A stretch of 64,000 bases of DNA from Paenibacillus pasadenensis DSM 19293 (GCF_000422485.1 NZ_KE383853.1:55154-119153), one strand, 5' to 3'; counted from the first letter of the stretch, positions 1 through 8,133 are shown. Made by a program: numbers and translations. The notes: generated from the letters alone by a model not told the origin.

Positions 1-390
1 GCCCGAGTTACTCGGTCTTTCCGCGCAACTCCCTCCGTTTCTCCTCCTGCACGCCCGAGTTACTCGGTTTTTCCGCGTAATTGCCTACGAACGCGCACCT
101 CAAAGCCCTGCAACCCGAGTTTTTCGAGTTACAGGCTCGGATACGCTCTGCCCTGGTGACTGCAACCCGATTTTTTCGGGTTACAGGCTCGGATACACTC
201 TGCCAGACGGCTGCAACCCGATTTTTTCGGGTTACAGCCTCGGATGCGCTCTGCCTGGCGCCTGCAACCCGATTTTTTCGGGTTAGAGGCTCGGATGCAC
301 TCTGCCCAGGAGCTGCAGCCCGACTTTTTCCGGTTACGGTCTCGGATGCGCGCCGCCGGGCAGCTGCAATCCGAGTTTTTCGAGCGATCC
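1..390. repeat. Palindromic repeat array, locus 1
   Basis: The first two units (starting near 2 and 54) carry the arm GAGTTACTCGG and are of the type seen again at 28733-29340. They are followed by six units starting at 108, 160, 211, 262, 313 and 364 with the core CTGCAACCCGA, a T-rich loop and TCGGGTTACAG, the type seen again at 29382-29640. Spacing is 52, 51, 51, 51 and 51 bp. The last units are degenerate. The text between palindromes is itself similar from unit to unit, so these are tandem repeats and not CRISPR spacers. I see no gene between 1 and 522. Confidence 0.85.
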
Positions 391-522
391 CGTGACGGAC
401 GATCGAGCGATGAGCGTCGATGTGATGGAGCGGACGCCTCTCAAAAGCGCCGCCCCCCTCTCCCTTTATCTGGATAAAGATGCTGTGGAGAGCGAACGCT
501 ATCCGCAAGGAGGTGAACGCAG

Positions 523-690
523 ATGAGCAAGTCCCAGCCCTTCGAGCCGTACCGATACGCCGAGCTTCCCCTCGTGGCAGTGGAAAGGATCCGGGAGCTG
601 GAGCAATCGCTGTCGGACGGAGAAGGCCGCCCGGTGACGCTGATCGCTTTCGAACCCGAGCCGGAGAGCCAGGCTCCGAACGCCCGATAA
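523..690 (+). CDS. Small acidic protein of unknown function (55 aa)
   Basis: I do not recognise this 55-residue protein. It begins MSKSQPFEPYRYAEL, has a short amphipathic stretch (LVAVERIRELEQSL, residues 17-30) and an acidic tail ending in QAPNAR. There is no signal peptide, membrane segment or cysteine, so it is probably cytosolic. It is called a gene because a near-perfect ribosome binding site, AAGGAGGTGA at 507-516, sits six bases before the ATG and because a strong hairpin terminator lies 40 bases after the stop codon (731-764). Overlapping longer frames in this stretch have no such start signal. It stands alone, with a repeat array upstream and a convergent gene downstream, so context gives no clue to its job. 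A conserved lineage-specific small protein is the most likely explanation. Confidence 0.65.
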   Translation: MSKSQPFEPYRYAELPLVAVERIRELEQSLSDGEGRPVTLIAFEPEPESQAPNAR

Positions 691-730
691 CCAAGCTAGA
701 ATGCAGTATTCCGATAGTTGGGAAAACCAA

Positions 731-764
731 AAACCAAACCGCCTCGTCACCAGCGGTTTGGTTT
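731..764. terminator. Bidirectional terminator
   Basis: A perfect 12-bp inverted repeat, AAACCAAACCGC and its complement, encloses a 10-base loop. T-rich tracts follow on both sides. It lies between the convergent genes ending at 690 and 885 and probably serves both. Confidence 0.75.
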
Positions 765-884
765 CTATCCTTATTCATAGCCGTCAGCCGCTCAAGCTCC
801 GCTTTTGTCTCAGGGTGTACGATGCTGGTGGTGGAGCCAAGCCCGCTTCCATCTCAACTCGAGGCTGCAAACGAGACTGCAACG

Positions 885-1271
885 TTACGGCCACACTCCG
901 TTGTGCAAATCGGCGCAGCCGCGGTCGTCGGGCCAGACATAGACCCAGCCCTGACGGGCCGGATCGTCGAGATCCCGCGTCCAGATCCGCTCGTAGTCAT
1001 TCGCCTCTTCCGGGCCGAAAAATTCCTCCAGCCGATCGCAGGCGGCCAAGCCGTCGCGCTCCAGCAGCAGCCACCAGCCCCGAACGGCCCGGTTCAAAGC
1101 GGAAAGCTCGCGGACAAGCGCGGGATAATGGCCGTCCGCCGCGTCGACGAGGCGCCCCCGCACCCGTCCCGGCCGCTGCGCAAGGACGAACGGAGCGACG
1201 ACGCCGAAGTTGCTGCGTCCGGGCTGTAGCGTACCGTAGACAAACATCCAGATGCCAGAGGATGGGGACAT
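885..1271 (-). CDS. Gamma-glutamylcyclotransferase (AIG2/GGCT) family protein
   Basis: This is a GGCT-fold protein of about 128 residues. The family signature VYGTLQPG is at residues 11-18, followed by RGRLVDAADGHYPALV and a C-terminal block with EEFFGPEEANDYERI, which matches the usual pattern for small bacterial GGCT/AIG2-like enzymes. Such proteins typically release 5-oxoproline from gamma-glutamyl amines or peptides in the cytosol. The start is uncertain: ATG at 1271 and ATG at 1247 (MFVYGT) both lack a good Shine-Dalgarno, and the frame stays open upstream to 1640 through a 39-bp minisatellite that would add a cysteine-rich 123-residue repeat extension. The 5-oxoprolinase genes just downstream on the map (pxpA and others) would consume the 5-oxoproline that a GGCT makes, so a functional link is plausible. 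That link is inference from neighbourhood, not shown by the sequence. Confidence 0.75.
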   Translation of the reverse strand: MSPSSGIWMFVYGTLQPGRSNFGVVAPFVLAQRPGRVRGRLVDAADGHYPALVRELSALNRAVRGWWLLLERDGLAACDRLEEFFGPEEANDYERIWTRDLDDPARQGWVYVWPDDRGCADLHNGVWP

Positions 1272-1374
1272 CAACGAATGTGCTTGATCAGCCTGAGGCA
1301 GCGGAGCGGATGGAGCGGATGGGCCGCGAGCGGCTTGCGGATCGTTGCTCACAGGGCATGCGGGGCGATGTGCC

Positions 1375-1711
1375 TTCGAGCCGCCGGCCTCGGGGCATGC
1401 CCCGAGAGTGGCTTCCGAGCCGCCGGCCTCGGAGCAAGCGTCGAGAGGTGCTTTCGAGCCGCTGACCTCGGAGCATGTGCCGAGAGTGGCTTCCAAGCCG
1501 CTGGCCTCAGGGCATGCGTTGAAAAGGGCTTTCAAGCCGCCGGCTTCGGAGCATGCGCCGAGAGGTGCTTCCGAGCCGCTCGCCTCGGAGCATGCACCAA
1601 GAGGAGGTTCCAAGCCGCCGGCCTCGGGAGCATGCGCCAAGAGGAGCTTCCGAGCCGCCGGCTTCGGGGCTTGCTCCGAGAAGGGCTTTCGAGCCCCTGG
1701 CCTCGGAGCTG
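1375..1711. repeat. 39-bp minisatellite
   Basis: About eight and a half tandem units of 39 bp, with the core TTCGAGCCGCCGGCCTCGG. One unit is 40 bp. Because 39 is a multiple of three, long frames stay open on both strands. On the minus strand it reads as a 13-residue repeat (ACSEAGGSEATLG type) in frame with the GGCT gene for most of its length. It fills the 1272-1742 gap between the GGCT gene and pxpA, where I see no other gene. Confidence 0.85.
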
Positions 1712-1742
1712 GAGCGGCTGCGGCGAGCCTCCAGCACGCCGC

Positions 1743-2510
1743 TCATGGCTGCCAAGGCGCGCGCACGGCGACGCCGGCCGCCTCCAGGCCGGCGCGGATA
1801 AGCGCGGCCAGCTCGGCCGCGCCCGGTCCGTCGCCGTGCAGGCACAGCGTCCGAGCCGCCACCGGCGCGAAGCCTCCGCCCAAGGCGGGCGCCTCGCCGC
1901 GCAGCGCGATCGTCAGCGCCTGCTCCAGCGCTTGGGACGGCTCGCCGTGCACGGCGCCGGGCCGGTCCCTGCCGGCGAGCGAGCCGTCCGGCAAGTAGGC
2001 GCGGTCGGCGAAGCCTTCCGCCGCGAACGGCAGTCCGGCCGAGACGGCCGCGCGCTCCAGCAGTCCGCCGGGAGGGCCGAACAGCGCCAGCCCGCCCAGC
2101 TCGGCGGCAGCCCGGGCGACCGCATCCGCATGGGCCTGGCTGGCTCCGCAGCGATGATACATCGCGCCATGCGGCTTGATGTGGCGCAGCTCGCCGCCGG
2201 CGGCGCGCACGAACGCCTGCAGCGCGCCCGTCTGATAAAGGACGGCCTCGTACACCTCCTCGGCGTCCAGCGCCATCGCGCGGCGGCCGAAGCCTTGCCG
2301 GTCCGGGTAGCCCGGATGGGCGCCGACCGCCACGCCGGCTAGCAGGCAGCGCTCGACCGACGTCCGCATCGTGCGGGCGTCGCCGGCATGCCAGCCGCAG
2401 GCGATGCTGGCGCTCGTGATGGAGCCGAGCAGCGCGGCGTCATCTCCGAAGGCGTAGCTTCCATACCCTTCGCCGAAATCGGCGTTCAGGTCGATCGTCG
2501 GCTTTTGCAT
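1743..2510 (-). CDS. pxpA: 5-oxoprolinase subunit A (LamB/YcsF family)
   Basis: PxpA is the hydrolase-like subunit of the prokaryotic ATP-dependent 5-oxoprolinase PxpABC, which opens 5-oxoproline to glutamate in the cytosol. The 255-residue length is normal for the family. Diagnostic motifs are DLNADFGEG near the N-terminus (residues 7-15), ACGWHAGD (about 37-44), VGAHPGYPD (about 62-70) and HIKPHGAMY in the middle. The ATG at 2510 follows AAAAGGAGG with good spacing. It is the last gene of a minus-strand run, after a MOSC gene with a gap of only 21 bases. In many Firmicutes pxpA is adjacent to pxpB and pxpC. Here pxpC is one gene upstream and pxpB is about 3 kb further away, so the operon has been interrupted. 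Confidence 0.93.
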   Translation of the reverse strand: MQKPTIDLNADFGEGYGSYAFGDDAALLGSITSASIACGWHAGDARTMRTSVERCLLAGVAVGAHPGYPDRQGFGRRAMALDAEEVYEAVLYQTGALQAFVRAAGGELRHIKPHGAMYHRCGASQAHADAVARAAAELGGLALFGPPGGLLERAAVSAGLPFAAEGFADRAYLPDGSLAGRDRPGAVHGEPSQALEQALTIALRGEAPALGGGFAPVAARTLCLHGDGPGAAELAALIRAGLEAAGVAVRAPWQP

Positions 2511-2531
2511 GCGGGATGGCCTCCTTTTCCC

Positions 2532-3140
2532 CTACATCGGGGGGATGATGCGGATCTCGTCGCCGAACGCGATGCGGCCGGGACGCTCCACCGAGCAGAC
2601 GATGCCGCGCCGGCCGCGCGCGGCCTTCACGAACGCCTGCGGCAGCCGCTCCTTGGGAGCGACATGCCGCTCGACCTCCTTGCCGGCGTCGGTGCAGGGA
2701 TGGTTCTCGCCTTCGCAGACGAGCCCGGCGCCGCTTGGGAAAAGCAGCCGCGAGCCTGCGGGCAGCTGCGTCAGCCCGGGATAGCCGGAGAGCAGCAGGT
2801 TGCCGCCGATCCACTCGGGATCGAGCGCCTCGATGCCCATCCGCTCCCGCGTCTCCTCCAGCTCCTCGCGCGAGAGGATGCTGATCTGCCGACGGTTGAG
2901 GATCTCGGTGCCGCGAGGATACATCGGCTGGCGGCTGTCCGCGCGGGACGTCACGCCGAAGTGGCGGTCGCCGCGGATTCCGCCGAACTCCAGCTCTGCC
3001 TCCGCAAGCTCGCGGGAGACGAAGCTGCCCGGCGCATCGGCCGTATACAGGCCGGCCACGAAGGCCGGCGACCCTTTCCTCTTGCCGGACTTGGCGCTGC
3101 TCGCAGCCTGCGGGTCGACGCCCGGCTGATCGTTGGTCAT
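2532..3140 (-). CDS. MOSC domain-containing protein
   Basis: This 202-residue cytosolic protein matches the MOSC family, related to the C-terminal domain of molybdenum cofactor sulfurase and to YiiM-like proteins. MOSC proteins handle sulfur transfer to, or use of, the molybdenum cofactor. Visible markers are GGIRGDRHFG (about residues 53-62), the block PRGTEILNRRQISILS and the cysteine-containing segment GLVCEGENHPCTDAGKEV, where the conserved MOSC cysteine lies. The start ATG at 3140 is preceded by AGGAGGAAAG. The N-terminal 20 residues are hydrophilic and probably disordered. It lies within the pxpC-pxpA run on the same strand with gaps of 21 and 29 bases, so it is likely co-transcribed with them, although no biochemical link is known to me. 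The specific substrate cannot be told. Confidence 0.8.
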   Translation of the reverse strand: MTNDQPGVDPQAASSAKSGKRKGSPAFVAGLYTADAPGSFVSRELAEAELEFGGIRGDRHFGVTSRADSRQPMYPRGTEILNRRQISILSREELEETRERMGIEALDPEWIGGNLLLSGYPGLTQLPAGSRLLFPSGAGLVCEGENHPCTDAGKEVERHVAPKERLPQAFVKAARGRRGIVCSVERPGRIAFGDEIRIIPPM

Positions 3141-3169
3141 GTCGCTTTCCTCCTGTTCAAATGAAAAAA

Positions 3170-4267
3170 TCAGCTGTCAGCGGCCGGCGCGCGGCGCTGC
3201 TCCTGCAAGAAGCGTTCGGTCCGAAGGCGCAGCGCGGCTTCGAGCCGGTCGAGCTCCCGCTGCTGCCGCAGCAGGAGGCGCTGCGCCTCCTCCAGCTCCA
3301 CGCGGAGGAAGCGCGTCCCGTCGCCGGGCCGCAGCTGGCCGAGCCGCGGCAGGTCGGCGGCGATGACATGCAGGATGACGGGATAACCGCCCGTCGTCTG
3401 GCAGCCTGCCGCCAGCGCGACGGGATGGCCGCCGGGCGGGAGCTGCACCGCGCCCGGCAGCACGCCGTGCGAGCGCAGCTCCGCGCGGCGCTCGAGCTCG
3501 ATCGGATGGGCGTCCGGGATGAGCCGGACGCCCATCCGATCGCTGGCGGGAGAGGCGGCGAGCCGCTCCCGCCACAGCCGCTCCCGGGCAGCCTGCGTCA
3601 GCTGCCCGTAAGCGGCTCCCGGCACCGCGCGCAGCACGGCGGTGCCGGAGCCGTCGGCTCCGCCGCGCGCCACGAGGCGCGGCGCGAGCCACGGCGCGGC
3701 GGCGGGCAGCCTCCCGCCGCCGCCGGCCTGGGCGGCGCGCTGCGCGAGCGCCGCCAGCAGCGCCGCGCCGCGCGCCGAAGGCTCGCCGCGGCGGAGCGCC
3801 TCGCCGGCGGCAAGCCGGCGGCCGATGCCGGCGCGTTCATCGCCGCCGGCCGCGCCACAGGCCGCCGCCCCCGGCGCGGCGAGGCCGCCTGCGGCGGCCA
3901 AGTAGGCGCGGCAGCCGGAGCGCGCCGCGCCGAGCGAAAGCGTGCCGCCCGCCGGCAGCCAGACGGCTCGGCCCGCAGGCACCGGCACGCCGTCCAAGTC
4001 GGCCGGCATGTCGGCGCCGCAAATCGCCGCGAGCACGCCGTCCGGCGCGTCGACGCGCATGCGGACGCCGCCGAGCGCCAGCTCCAGCGCCGGCGCGCCG
4101 CGCGAATTGCCGCACAGCAGATTGGCTGTCTGCAGCGAGACCGCATCCATCGCGCCGCCGGCCGGCATGCCCTGGGCTCGCAGGCCGGGACGGCCCAGAT
4201 GCTGCAGCTCGGCGCCGAAGCCGGGGCGGATGATCGTGAACGCCGCTTCCTTCGTCCTCATCCTCAT
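3170..4267 (-). CDS. pxpC: 5-oxoprolinase subunit C (KipA/AHS2 family)
   Basis: PxpC is a biotin-dependent-carboxyltransferase-like (AHS2/KipA) protein that works with PxpB and PxpA in ATP-dependent 5-oxoprolinase. About 365 residues from the chosen start, with the conserved N-terminal block IIRPGFGAELQHLGRPGL and GGAMDAVSLQTANLL (about residues 10-45), the GGVRMRVDAPDGV segment and the C-terminal QTTGGYPVILHVIAADLPRL, all typical of the family. A frame opens at 4306, but the AAAGGAAGG ribosome site lies just before two ATGs at 4267 and 4261, so one of these is the likely start. The final 50 residues form a charged helix (RFLRVELEEAQRLLLRQQ), typical of the family tail. Upstream is the XRE regulator on the same strand. 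Downstream are the MOSC gene and pxpA. Confidence 0.88.
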   Translation of the reverse strand: MRMRTKEAAFTIIRPGFGAELQHLGRPGLRAQGMPAGGAMDAVSLQTANLLCGNSRGAPALELALGGVRMRVDAPDGVLAAICGADMPADLDGVPVPAGRAVWLPAGGTLSLGAARSGCRAYLAAAGGLAAPGAAACGAAGGDERAGIGRRLAAGEALRRGEPSARGAALLAALAQRAAQAGGGGRLPAAAPWLAPRLVARGGADGSGTAVLRAVPGAAYGQLTQAARERLWRERLAASPASDRMGVRLIPDAHPIELERRAELRSHGVLPGAVQLPPGGHPVALAAGCQTTGGYPVILHVIAADLPRLGQLRPGDGTRFLRVELEEAQRLLLRQQRELDRLEAALRLRTERFLQEQRRAPAADS

Positions 4268-4634
4268 CCCTTCCTTTCCGCGCTCATGACCTTCATTGTA
4301 GCTCATGCCGGCTCCAGCTTGCCATCCCGCGCCTCGACCTCATCGACTGGCCCCGCGACCAGCTGCTTGGCCGGCAGCCCGTTCCGCTGAAGCGCTTCGG
4401 CTGGCCTGTCCGCATGAAGCCACGACAGACTTCCATTCCCTCCGCTCGCGGCTCCGCCTGCCGCTCAGCCGCCCCGCTCCTCGTCCATCAGCCGCCTCAT
4501 CTTCTGCCCAGCCGCCCGCTCCTCGTCCATCAGCCGCCTCATCTTCCGCTCAGCCGCCCTGCTCCTCGTCCATCAGTCGCCTCATCTTCCGCTCAGCCGC
4601 CCGCTCCTCGTCCATCAGCCGCCTCATCTTCCGC
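4268..4634. repeat. 42/43-bp minisatellite at the end of the XRE regulator gene
   Basis: From about 4461 to 4680 there are five tandem units that alternate between 42 and 43 bp (43, 42, 43, 42, 43). On the minus strand the unit reads KMRRLMDEERAAER, a heptad-like coiled-coil repeat. The 43-bp units carry one extra base in the GGGCGG or GGGGCGG tract. The unit nearest the gene has the extra base, which shifts the frame and gives a stop at 4635. The stretch 4268-4460 holds no further feature I can support. Confidence 0.85.
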
Positions 4635-5492
4635 TCAGCCGCCCCGCTCCTCGTCCATCAGCCGTCTCATCTTGCGCTCCGTCGCCGTGCCTTGAGCGGG
4701 CGTGTAGATGCTGACGCGCAGATCCGGCTGTCCCTGGGCCTGCAGGCTCGTCAGCTGGAACTGCATCTTGCCCGCGCGGGCGTGGCGGAACTCCAGGATC
4801 ACCTCCGGCGCGGCGCTGACGCGGCTCTCCTCCCAGAGCGGGGCGAAGCGGGCGTCGCGCCGCTCCATCGCCTCGATGAAGCGGGAATACCAGTCGTCGT
4901 CGGCATACCGGCCGTAGTAATAGCGGAACAGCGCCAGATAGCCCCGTACGAACTGCTCCCAGTTGACGGCGAGCCGCTGCAGCTCCGGCCGGGTGAACAG
5001 CAGCGTGATCATGTTGCGCTCCTCCGTGGGCACCGAGCCGAAGTCGAGAAAAACGCGGGCCGCCGCCTCGTTCCAGCCGGCGATCCGGCAGCGGCGATCC
5101 GAGACGATCGCGGGACAGCCGGCCAGCTCGTCCAAAATCCGCCCCAGCGGAGCGGGCAGCGCCGCCGGCTCGTCGGACGCGCTCCTCTCCGGCTCGCCGC
5201 CCTCTGCGGCGTCGCCCGCCAGCGCGGCCATGTACCGCTTTTCGTCCGCATTCAGCCGCAGCGCCTTCGCCACCGCGTCGAGCACCGAGGACGAGACGCG
5301 GATGTCCCGTCCTTGCTCGAGCCAGGTGTACCAGGTCGGGCTCACACCGGCCAGCTGCGCGACCTCCTCCCTCCGCAGCCCCGGCGTCCGCCGCCTCCCC
5401 CCTGCGGGAAAGCCGTGCTCCTCCGGCAGCAGCGCCATCCGGCGCGAGCGCAGAAATTCCGATAGAGCCTTCAGCCTCTCCTGTCGGTTCAT
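4635..5492 (-). CDS. Helix-turn-helix regulator with MmyB-like ligand-binding domain
   Basis: A 285-residue XRE-type DNA-binding protein. The N-terminal HTH reads LRSRRMALLPEEHG then RRTPGLRREEVAQLAGVS and WYTWLEQGRDIRVS (about residues 13-72), the hallmark of the MmyB family. The rest matches the MmyB ligand-binding (PAS-like) domain with YLALFRYYYGRYADDDWYS. These repressors often control a divergently transcribed neighbouring gene, and here the fabF-like gene is divergent and starts 111 bp away. The start at 5492 is preferred because GAGGAGGAAG ends four bases before it; an ATG at 5513 lacks that. The C-terminus ends in KMRRLMDEERGG, the first unit of a tandem repeat, and is cut short by a one-base expansion in a G tract. 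Confidence 0.85.
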   Translation of the reverse strand: MNRQERLKALSEFLRSRRMALLPEEHGFPAGGRRRTPGLRREEVAQLAGVSPTWYTWLEQGRDIRVSSSVLDAVAKALRLNADEKRYMAALAGDAAEGGEPERSASDEPAALPAPLGRILDELAGCPAIVSDRRCRIAGWNEAAARVFLDFGSVPTEERNMITLLFTRPELQRLAVNWEQFVRGYLALFRYYYGRYADDDWYSRFIEAMERRDARFAPLWEESRVSAAPEVILEFRHARAGKMQFQLTSLQAQGQPDLRVSIYTPAQGTATERKMRRLMDEERGG

Positions 5493-5603
5493 GCCCTTCC
5501 TCCTCGATCCCATTACTTCTTATCCTAGTATAAACAACAACTTGTACCAGCATAAGAGCTGTGCGAAACTGCGCTTATCCGCAAGCTGCGAAGGAGATGG
5601 AGC

Positions 5604-6899
5604 ATGATGGAGCTTTACACGAACGCCGCCCCGTCCAGCAAGGAGCATCGCGTCGTCATTACCGGCATGGGAGCCGTCAGTCCGTTCGGCGCCGGCGCCG
5701 AGACGTTATGGACCGCCCAGGCAGAAGGCCGCTCGGGCATCCGCCGCCTGCAAGAAGGCGGATGGCCGGAGGAGTGGCTGGAGCAGGCCGACGAGCGGGC
5801 GATTGCCGGCCTCGTGCCCGATTGGGACGGAGAAGCCCGGTTCGGCCGCAAAGAAGCCCGCAAGATGGACCGCTTCGTGCAGTTCGCGCTCGCGGCGGCC
5901 GAGGAAGCGCTCGGCCAGGCCGGACTCGGCGAGGGCCGGCTCGTGCCGGATCGGACGGCCGTTTATGTCGGCTCCGGCATCGGCGGGCTCGGCACGCTCA
6001 TGGAGCAGGCGCGCGTGCTGGGCGCCCGCGGCCATAGCCGCGTCAGCCCGACGCTCGTGCCGATGATGATCGCCAACATGGCCGCCGCGGAAATCAGCAT
6101 CCGCTACAGCCTGACCGGGCCGACGCTCTCGCCGGTGACCGCCTGCTCGATCGGCAACACGGCGATCGGGGAAGCGATGCGCCTGCTGCGCGCCGGCATC
6201 GCCGATGTCTCCGTCGCCGGCGGATCCGAAGCCGCCGTCGTCCCGATCGCCCTCGCCGGCTTCGGCAACGCGACCGCGCTCGCTTCGTCGGGCGGCGATC
6301 CGGCGGCGGCCAGCCGTCCTTTCAGCCGCAGCCGCTCCGGCTTCGTCATGGCCGAGGGCGCCGGCATCGTCGTGCTCGAGACGCTCGCCCATGCGCTTGC
6401 GCGCGGCGCCGAGCCGCTGGCCGAGGTGCTCGGCTACGGCGCGACCTCCGACGCGTACCACCGGGTCGCGACCGAGCCGACCGGCCGCGGCGCGGCGGCC
6501 GCCATGCGGCTGGCGCTCGCCGACGCCGGCCTGGAGGCCGAGCGCGTGGACCTCGTCTGCGCCCATGCGACCGGCACGCCGGCCGGCGACCTGTCAGAGA
6601 GCCGGGCGATCCGCAGCGCGCTCGGCGAGCGAGGCGGGAGCGTGCCGGTATTCGCCGGCAAGTCGATGACCGGCCATATGCTCGGCGCATCAGGCGGCGC
6701 GCAGGCGATCACGCTCGTCCGCATGCTGCGCGAGGGGCTGATCGCGCCGACGCTCAACCAGGAGGAGCCCGACCCGGACTGCGCCTTGACCGTCCCGGCC
6801 GCCCCGCGGCGCGAGAGTCTGGCGGTCGGGCTGTCCAACTCGTTCGGCTTCGGCGGCCATAATGCCGTCATCGCGCTCGGCCGGTTCGAGGATCGCTGA
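5604..6899 (+). CDS. fabF: Beta-ketoacyl-ACP synthase II (FabF/KAS family)
   Basis: A 431-residue thiolase-fold condensing enzyme that extends acyl-ACP with malonyl-ACP in fatty acid or polyketide-like synthesis in the cytosol. The catalytic triad is visible: Cys181 in VTACSIGN, a His in CAHATGTPAGD (about residue 318) and a His in SNSFGFGGHN near the C-terminus. The lysine of FAGKSMTGHMLGASG is also in place. The start has the site GAAGGAG seven bases upstream. It stands alone, with no fabD, fabG or acpP beside it, and a strong terminator follows. The cell's main fabF is often next to fabH or acpP, so this may be a second copy or serve a special lipid. It is divergent from an MmyB regulator that may control it. 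Confidence 0.88.
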   Translation: MMELYTNAAPSSKEHRVVITGMGAVSPFGAGAETLWTAQAEGRSGIRRLQEGGWPEEWLEQADERAIAGLVPDWDGEARFGRKEARKMDRFVQFALAAAEEALGQAGLGEGRLVPDRTAVYVGSGIGGLGTLMEQARVLGARGHSRVSPTLVPMMIANMAAAEISIRYSLTGPTLSPVTACSIGNTAIGEAMRLLRAGIADVSVAGGSEAAVVPIALAGFGNATALASSGGDPAAASRPFSRSRSGFVMAEGAGIVVLETLAHALARGAEPLAEVLGYGATSDAYHRVATEPTGRGAAAAMRLALADAGLEAERVDLVCAHATGTPAGDLSESRAIRSALGERGGSVPVFAGKSMTGHMLGASGGAQAITLVRMLREGLIAPTLNQEEPDPDCALTVPAAPRRESLAVGLSNSFGFGGHNAVIALGRFEDR

Positions 6900-6927
6900 G
6901 CCGGCAGCCGCCGCTCGTTTCACGAAA

Positions 6928-6970
6928 AGAGTCCAGCCCGTTTTCCAAAGGGCTGGACTCTTCAACCTTT
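6928..6970 (+). terminator. Terminator after the fabF-like gene
   Basis: Perfect 12-bp stem AGAGTCCAGCCC with its complement, a 10-base loop and a downstream T-rich tract (TTCAACCTTTT). Confidence 0.85.
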
Positions 6971-7026
6971 TCGATAAAAGATGGTGAAGCATCATCACCA
7001 TCTTTCGAGCTGATCTTCCACATCTA

Positions 7027-7207
7027 TTTTGAATGAAATATCGTACAAACTCTCCGTCGAGCAGACCTATTTCGACCTATTTGTACGACAAACCACACAA
7101 AATTCCCACCCGACTTTTTAGGAAAGCTTGGTTTGGATGAAAAACCGCACAAAACACCCCGAAAGCGAGCTTGAAGATCCATTTTGTGTAAATCATCATA
7201 CAAATGG
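7027..7207. repeat. AT-rich semi-palindromic array with 52-53 bp period
   Basis: Four related elements end at about 7050, 7102, 7155 and 7207. On the minus strand the core is TTTTGTGTGG then TTTGTCGTACAAAT; the last copy reads in the opposite direction. Spacing is 52, 53 and 52 bp, the same period as the GC-richer palindrome arrays at 1-390 and 28733-29640, although the sequence is unrelated. Copies are 65-80 percent alike by eye. The gap 6900-7296 holds this array and the fabF terminator but no gene I can support. Confidence 0.6.
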
Positions 7208-7296
7208 AGCTACTTTCGTCAATCGTGCAGCAAAAGGTCCGCTTGCCCCTCGCCTTCATGCCCTAGACATGATTTTGCCGCTGGGAAAGTCGAGTT

Positions 7297-8133
7297 CTAC
7301 TCCACCGGAACGAACCGCACCCGGTCTCCGGGGGCGAGCAGCGCGGGACGCTCGCGGGCGGGGTCGTACAACGACGCAGCGGTGCGTCCGATCAGCTGCC
7401 AGCCGCCCGGAGATTCCGACGGGTAGAGACCGGTCTGCGCGCCGCCGATGCCGACCGATCCGGCCGGAACGCGCAGCCGCGGCGCATCGAGCCGGGGCTG
7501 CGCCAGCTCCGGCGGCAGTCCGTCGAGATAGGGAAAGCCAGGCAGGAAGCCGAGCATGACGACTCGGTACAGCGGCTTGGAATGCGCCGCGATGAACGCG
7601 CTCGGCGTCATGCCGCTGCGCCGCGCCGCCTGCTCCAGATCGGGCCCGTGCTCGCCGCCGTAGCGCACCGGGATCTCGATCGCGGCCCGCTCCGCCGCTT
7701 CGGGCGGCGGAGGCAGCTCGGCCAGCCGATCCTCGATCAGGCGCTGCGCCAGCCGCCACGGGACAGCGCCCTTCCGGCCGCGCTGCAGCCGCGCCGGATC
7801 GTAGACGGCCAGCACGCTCTCATAGGCCGGCACCGCGTCCTCCAGCCACTCCCAGCCTGCCGCCTCCAGCCAAGCCGCGGCATGGGCCAGCAGCCGCTGC
7901 AGCGGCTCGCCCTCCGGCGGCGCCGAGCCGTCCCCCGGCGGGAGCAGCAGCAGCGCCCGGTCTCCGGCCGGCTCGCAGCGCAGCGGCGGCTTGCGCAGCC
8001 CGGCAGCCGCGCCGCTCATGACCGCTTCGGACGGCCTCTCCCGCTCGCCTCCCGTCGGCTTCCGCTCCCGCTCGTCCCGCTCGCTGCCCGTCGCCATCCG
8101 CTCCTGCTCGTCCCGCCCGCTGCCCGTCGCCAT
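7297..8133 (-). CDS. pxpB: 5-oxoprolinase subunit B (KipI/AHS1 family)
   Basis: PxpB is the AHS1/KipI-type subunit of ATP-dependent 5-oxoprolinase. The conserved core starts at [14 protein letters not shown] (about residue 50) and includes [16 protein letters not shown], then [15 protein letters not shown], the [18 protein letters not shown] segment and GGWQLIGRT, all diagnostic. The start at 8133 is supported by GGAGGGG seven bases upstream. It gives an unusual 38-residue leader made of near-repeats ([35 protein letters not shown]) encoded by 33-36 bp tandem repeats. A later ATG at 8019 has only a distant ribosome site. PxpB normally lies next to PxpC; here a divergent fabF and an XRE regulator lie between. 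PxpB alone (KipI) inhibits the sporulation kinase KinA in Bacillus subtilis. Confidence 0.9.
   Translation of the reverse strand: MATGSGRDEQERMATGSERDERERKPTGGERERPSEAVMSGAAAGLRKPPLRCEPAGDRALLLLPPGDGSAPPEGEPLQRLLAHAAAWLEAAGWEWLEDAVPAYESVLAVYDPARLQRGRKGAVPWRLAQRLIEDRLAELPPPPEAAERAAIEIPVRYGGEHGPDLEQAARRSGMTPSAFIAAHSKPLYRVVMLGFLPGFPYLDGLPPELAQPRLDAPRLRVPAGSVGIGGAQTGLYPSESPGGWQLIGRTAASLYDPARERPALLAPGDRVRFVPVE

Noticed and set aside
8-778. A 256-residue open frame on the minus strand
   Set aside because: It reads through the palindromic array and across the 55-residue gene and its terminator, has a repeat-made C-terminus and no ribosome site.
7077-7259. A 60-residue frame in the AT-rich gap after fabF
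   Set aside because: It is a reading of the AT-rich repeat array and has no ribosome site.
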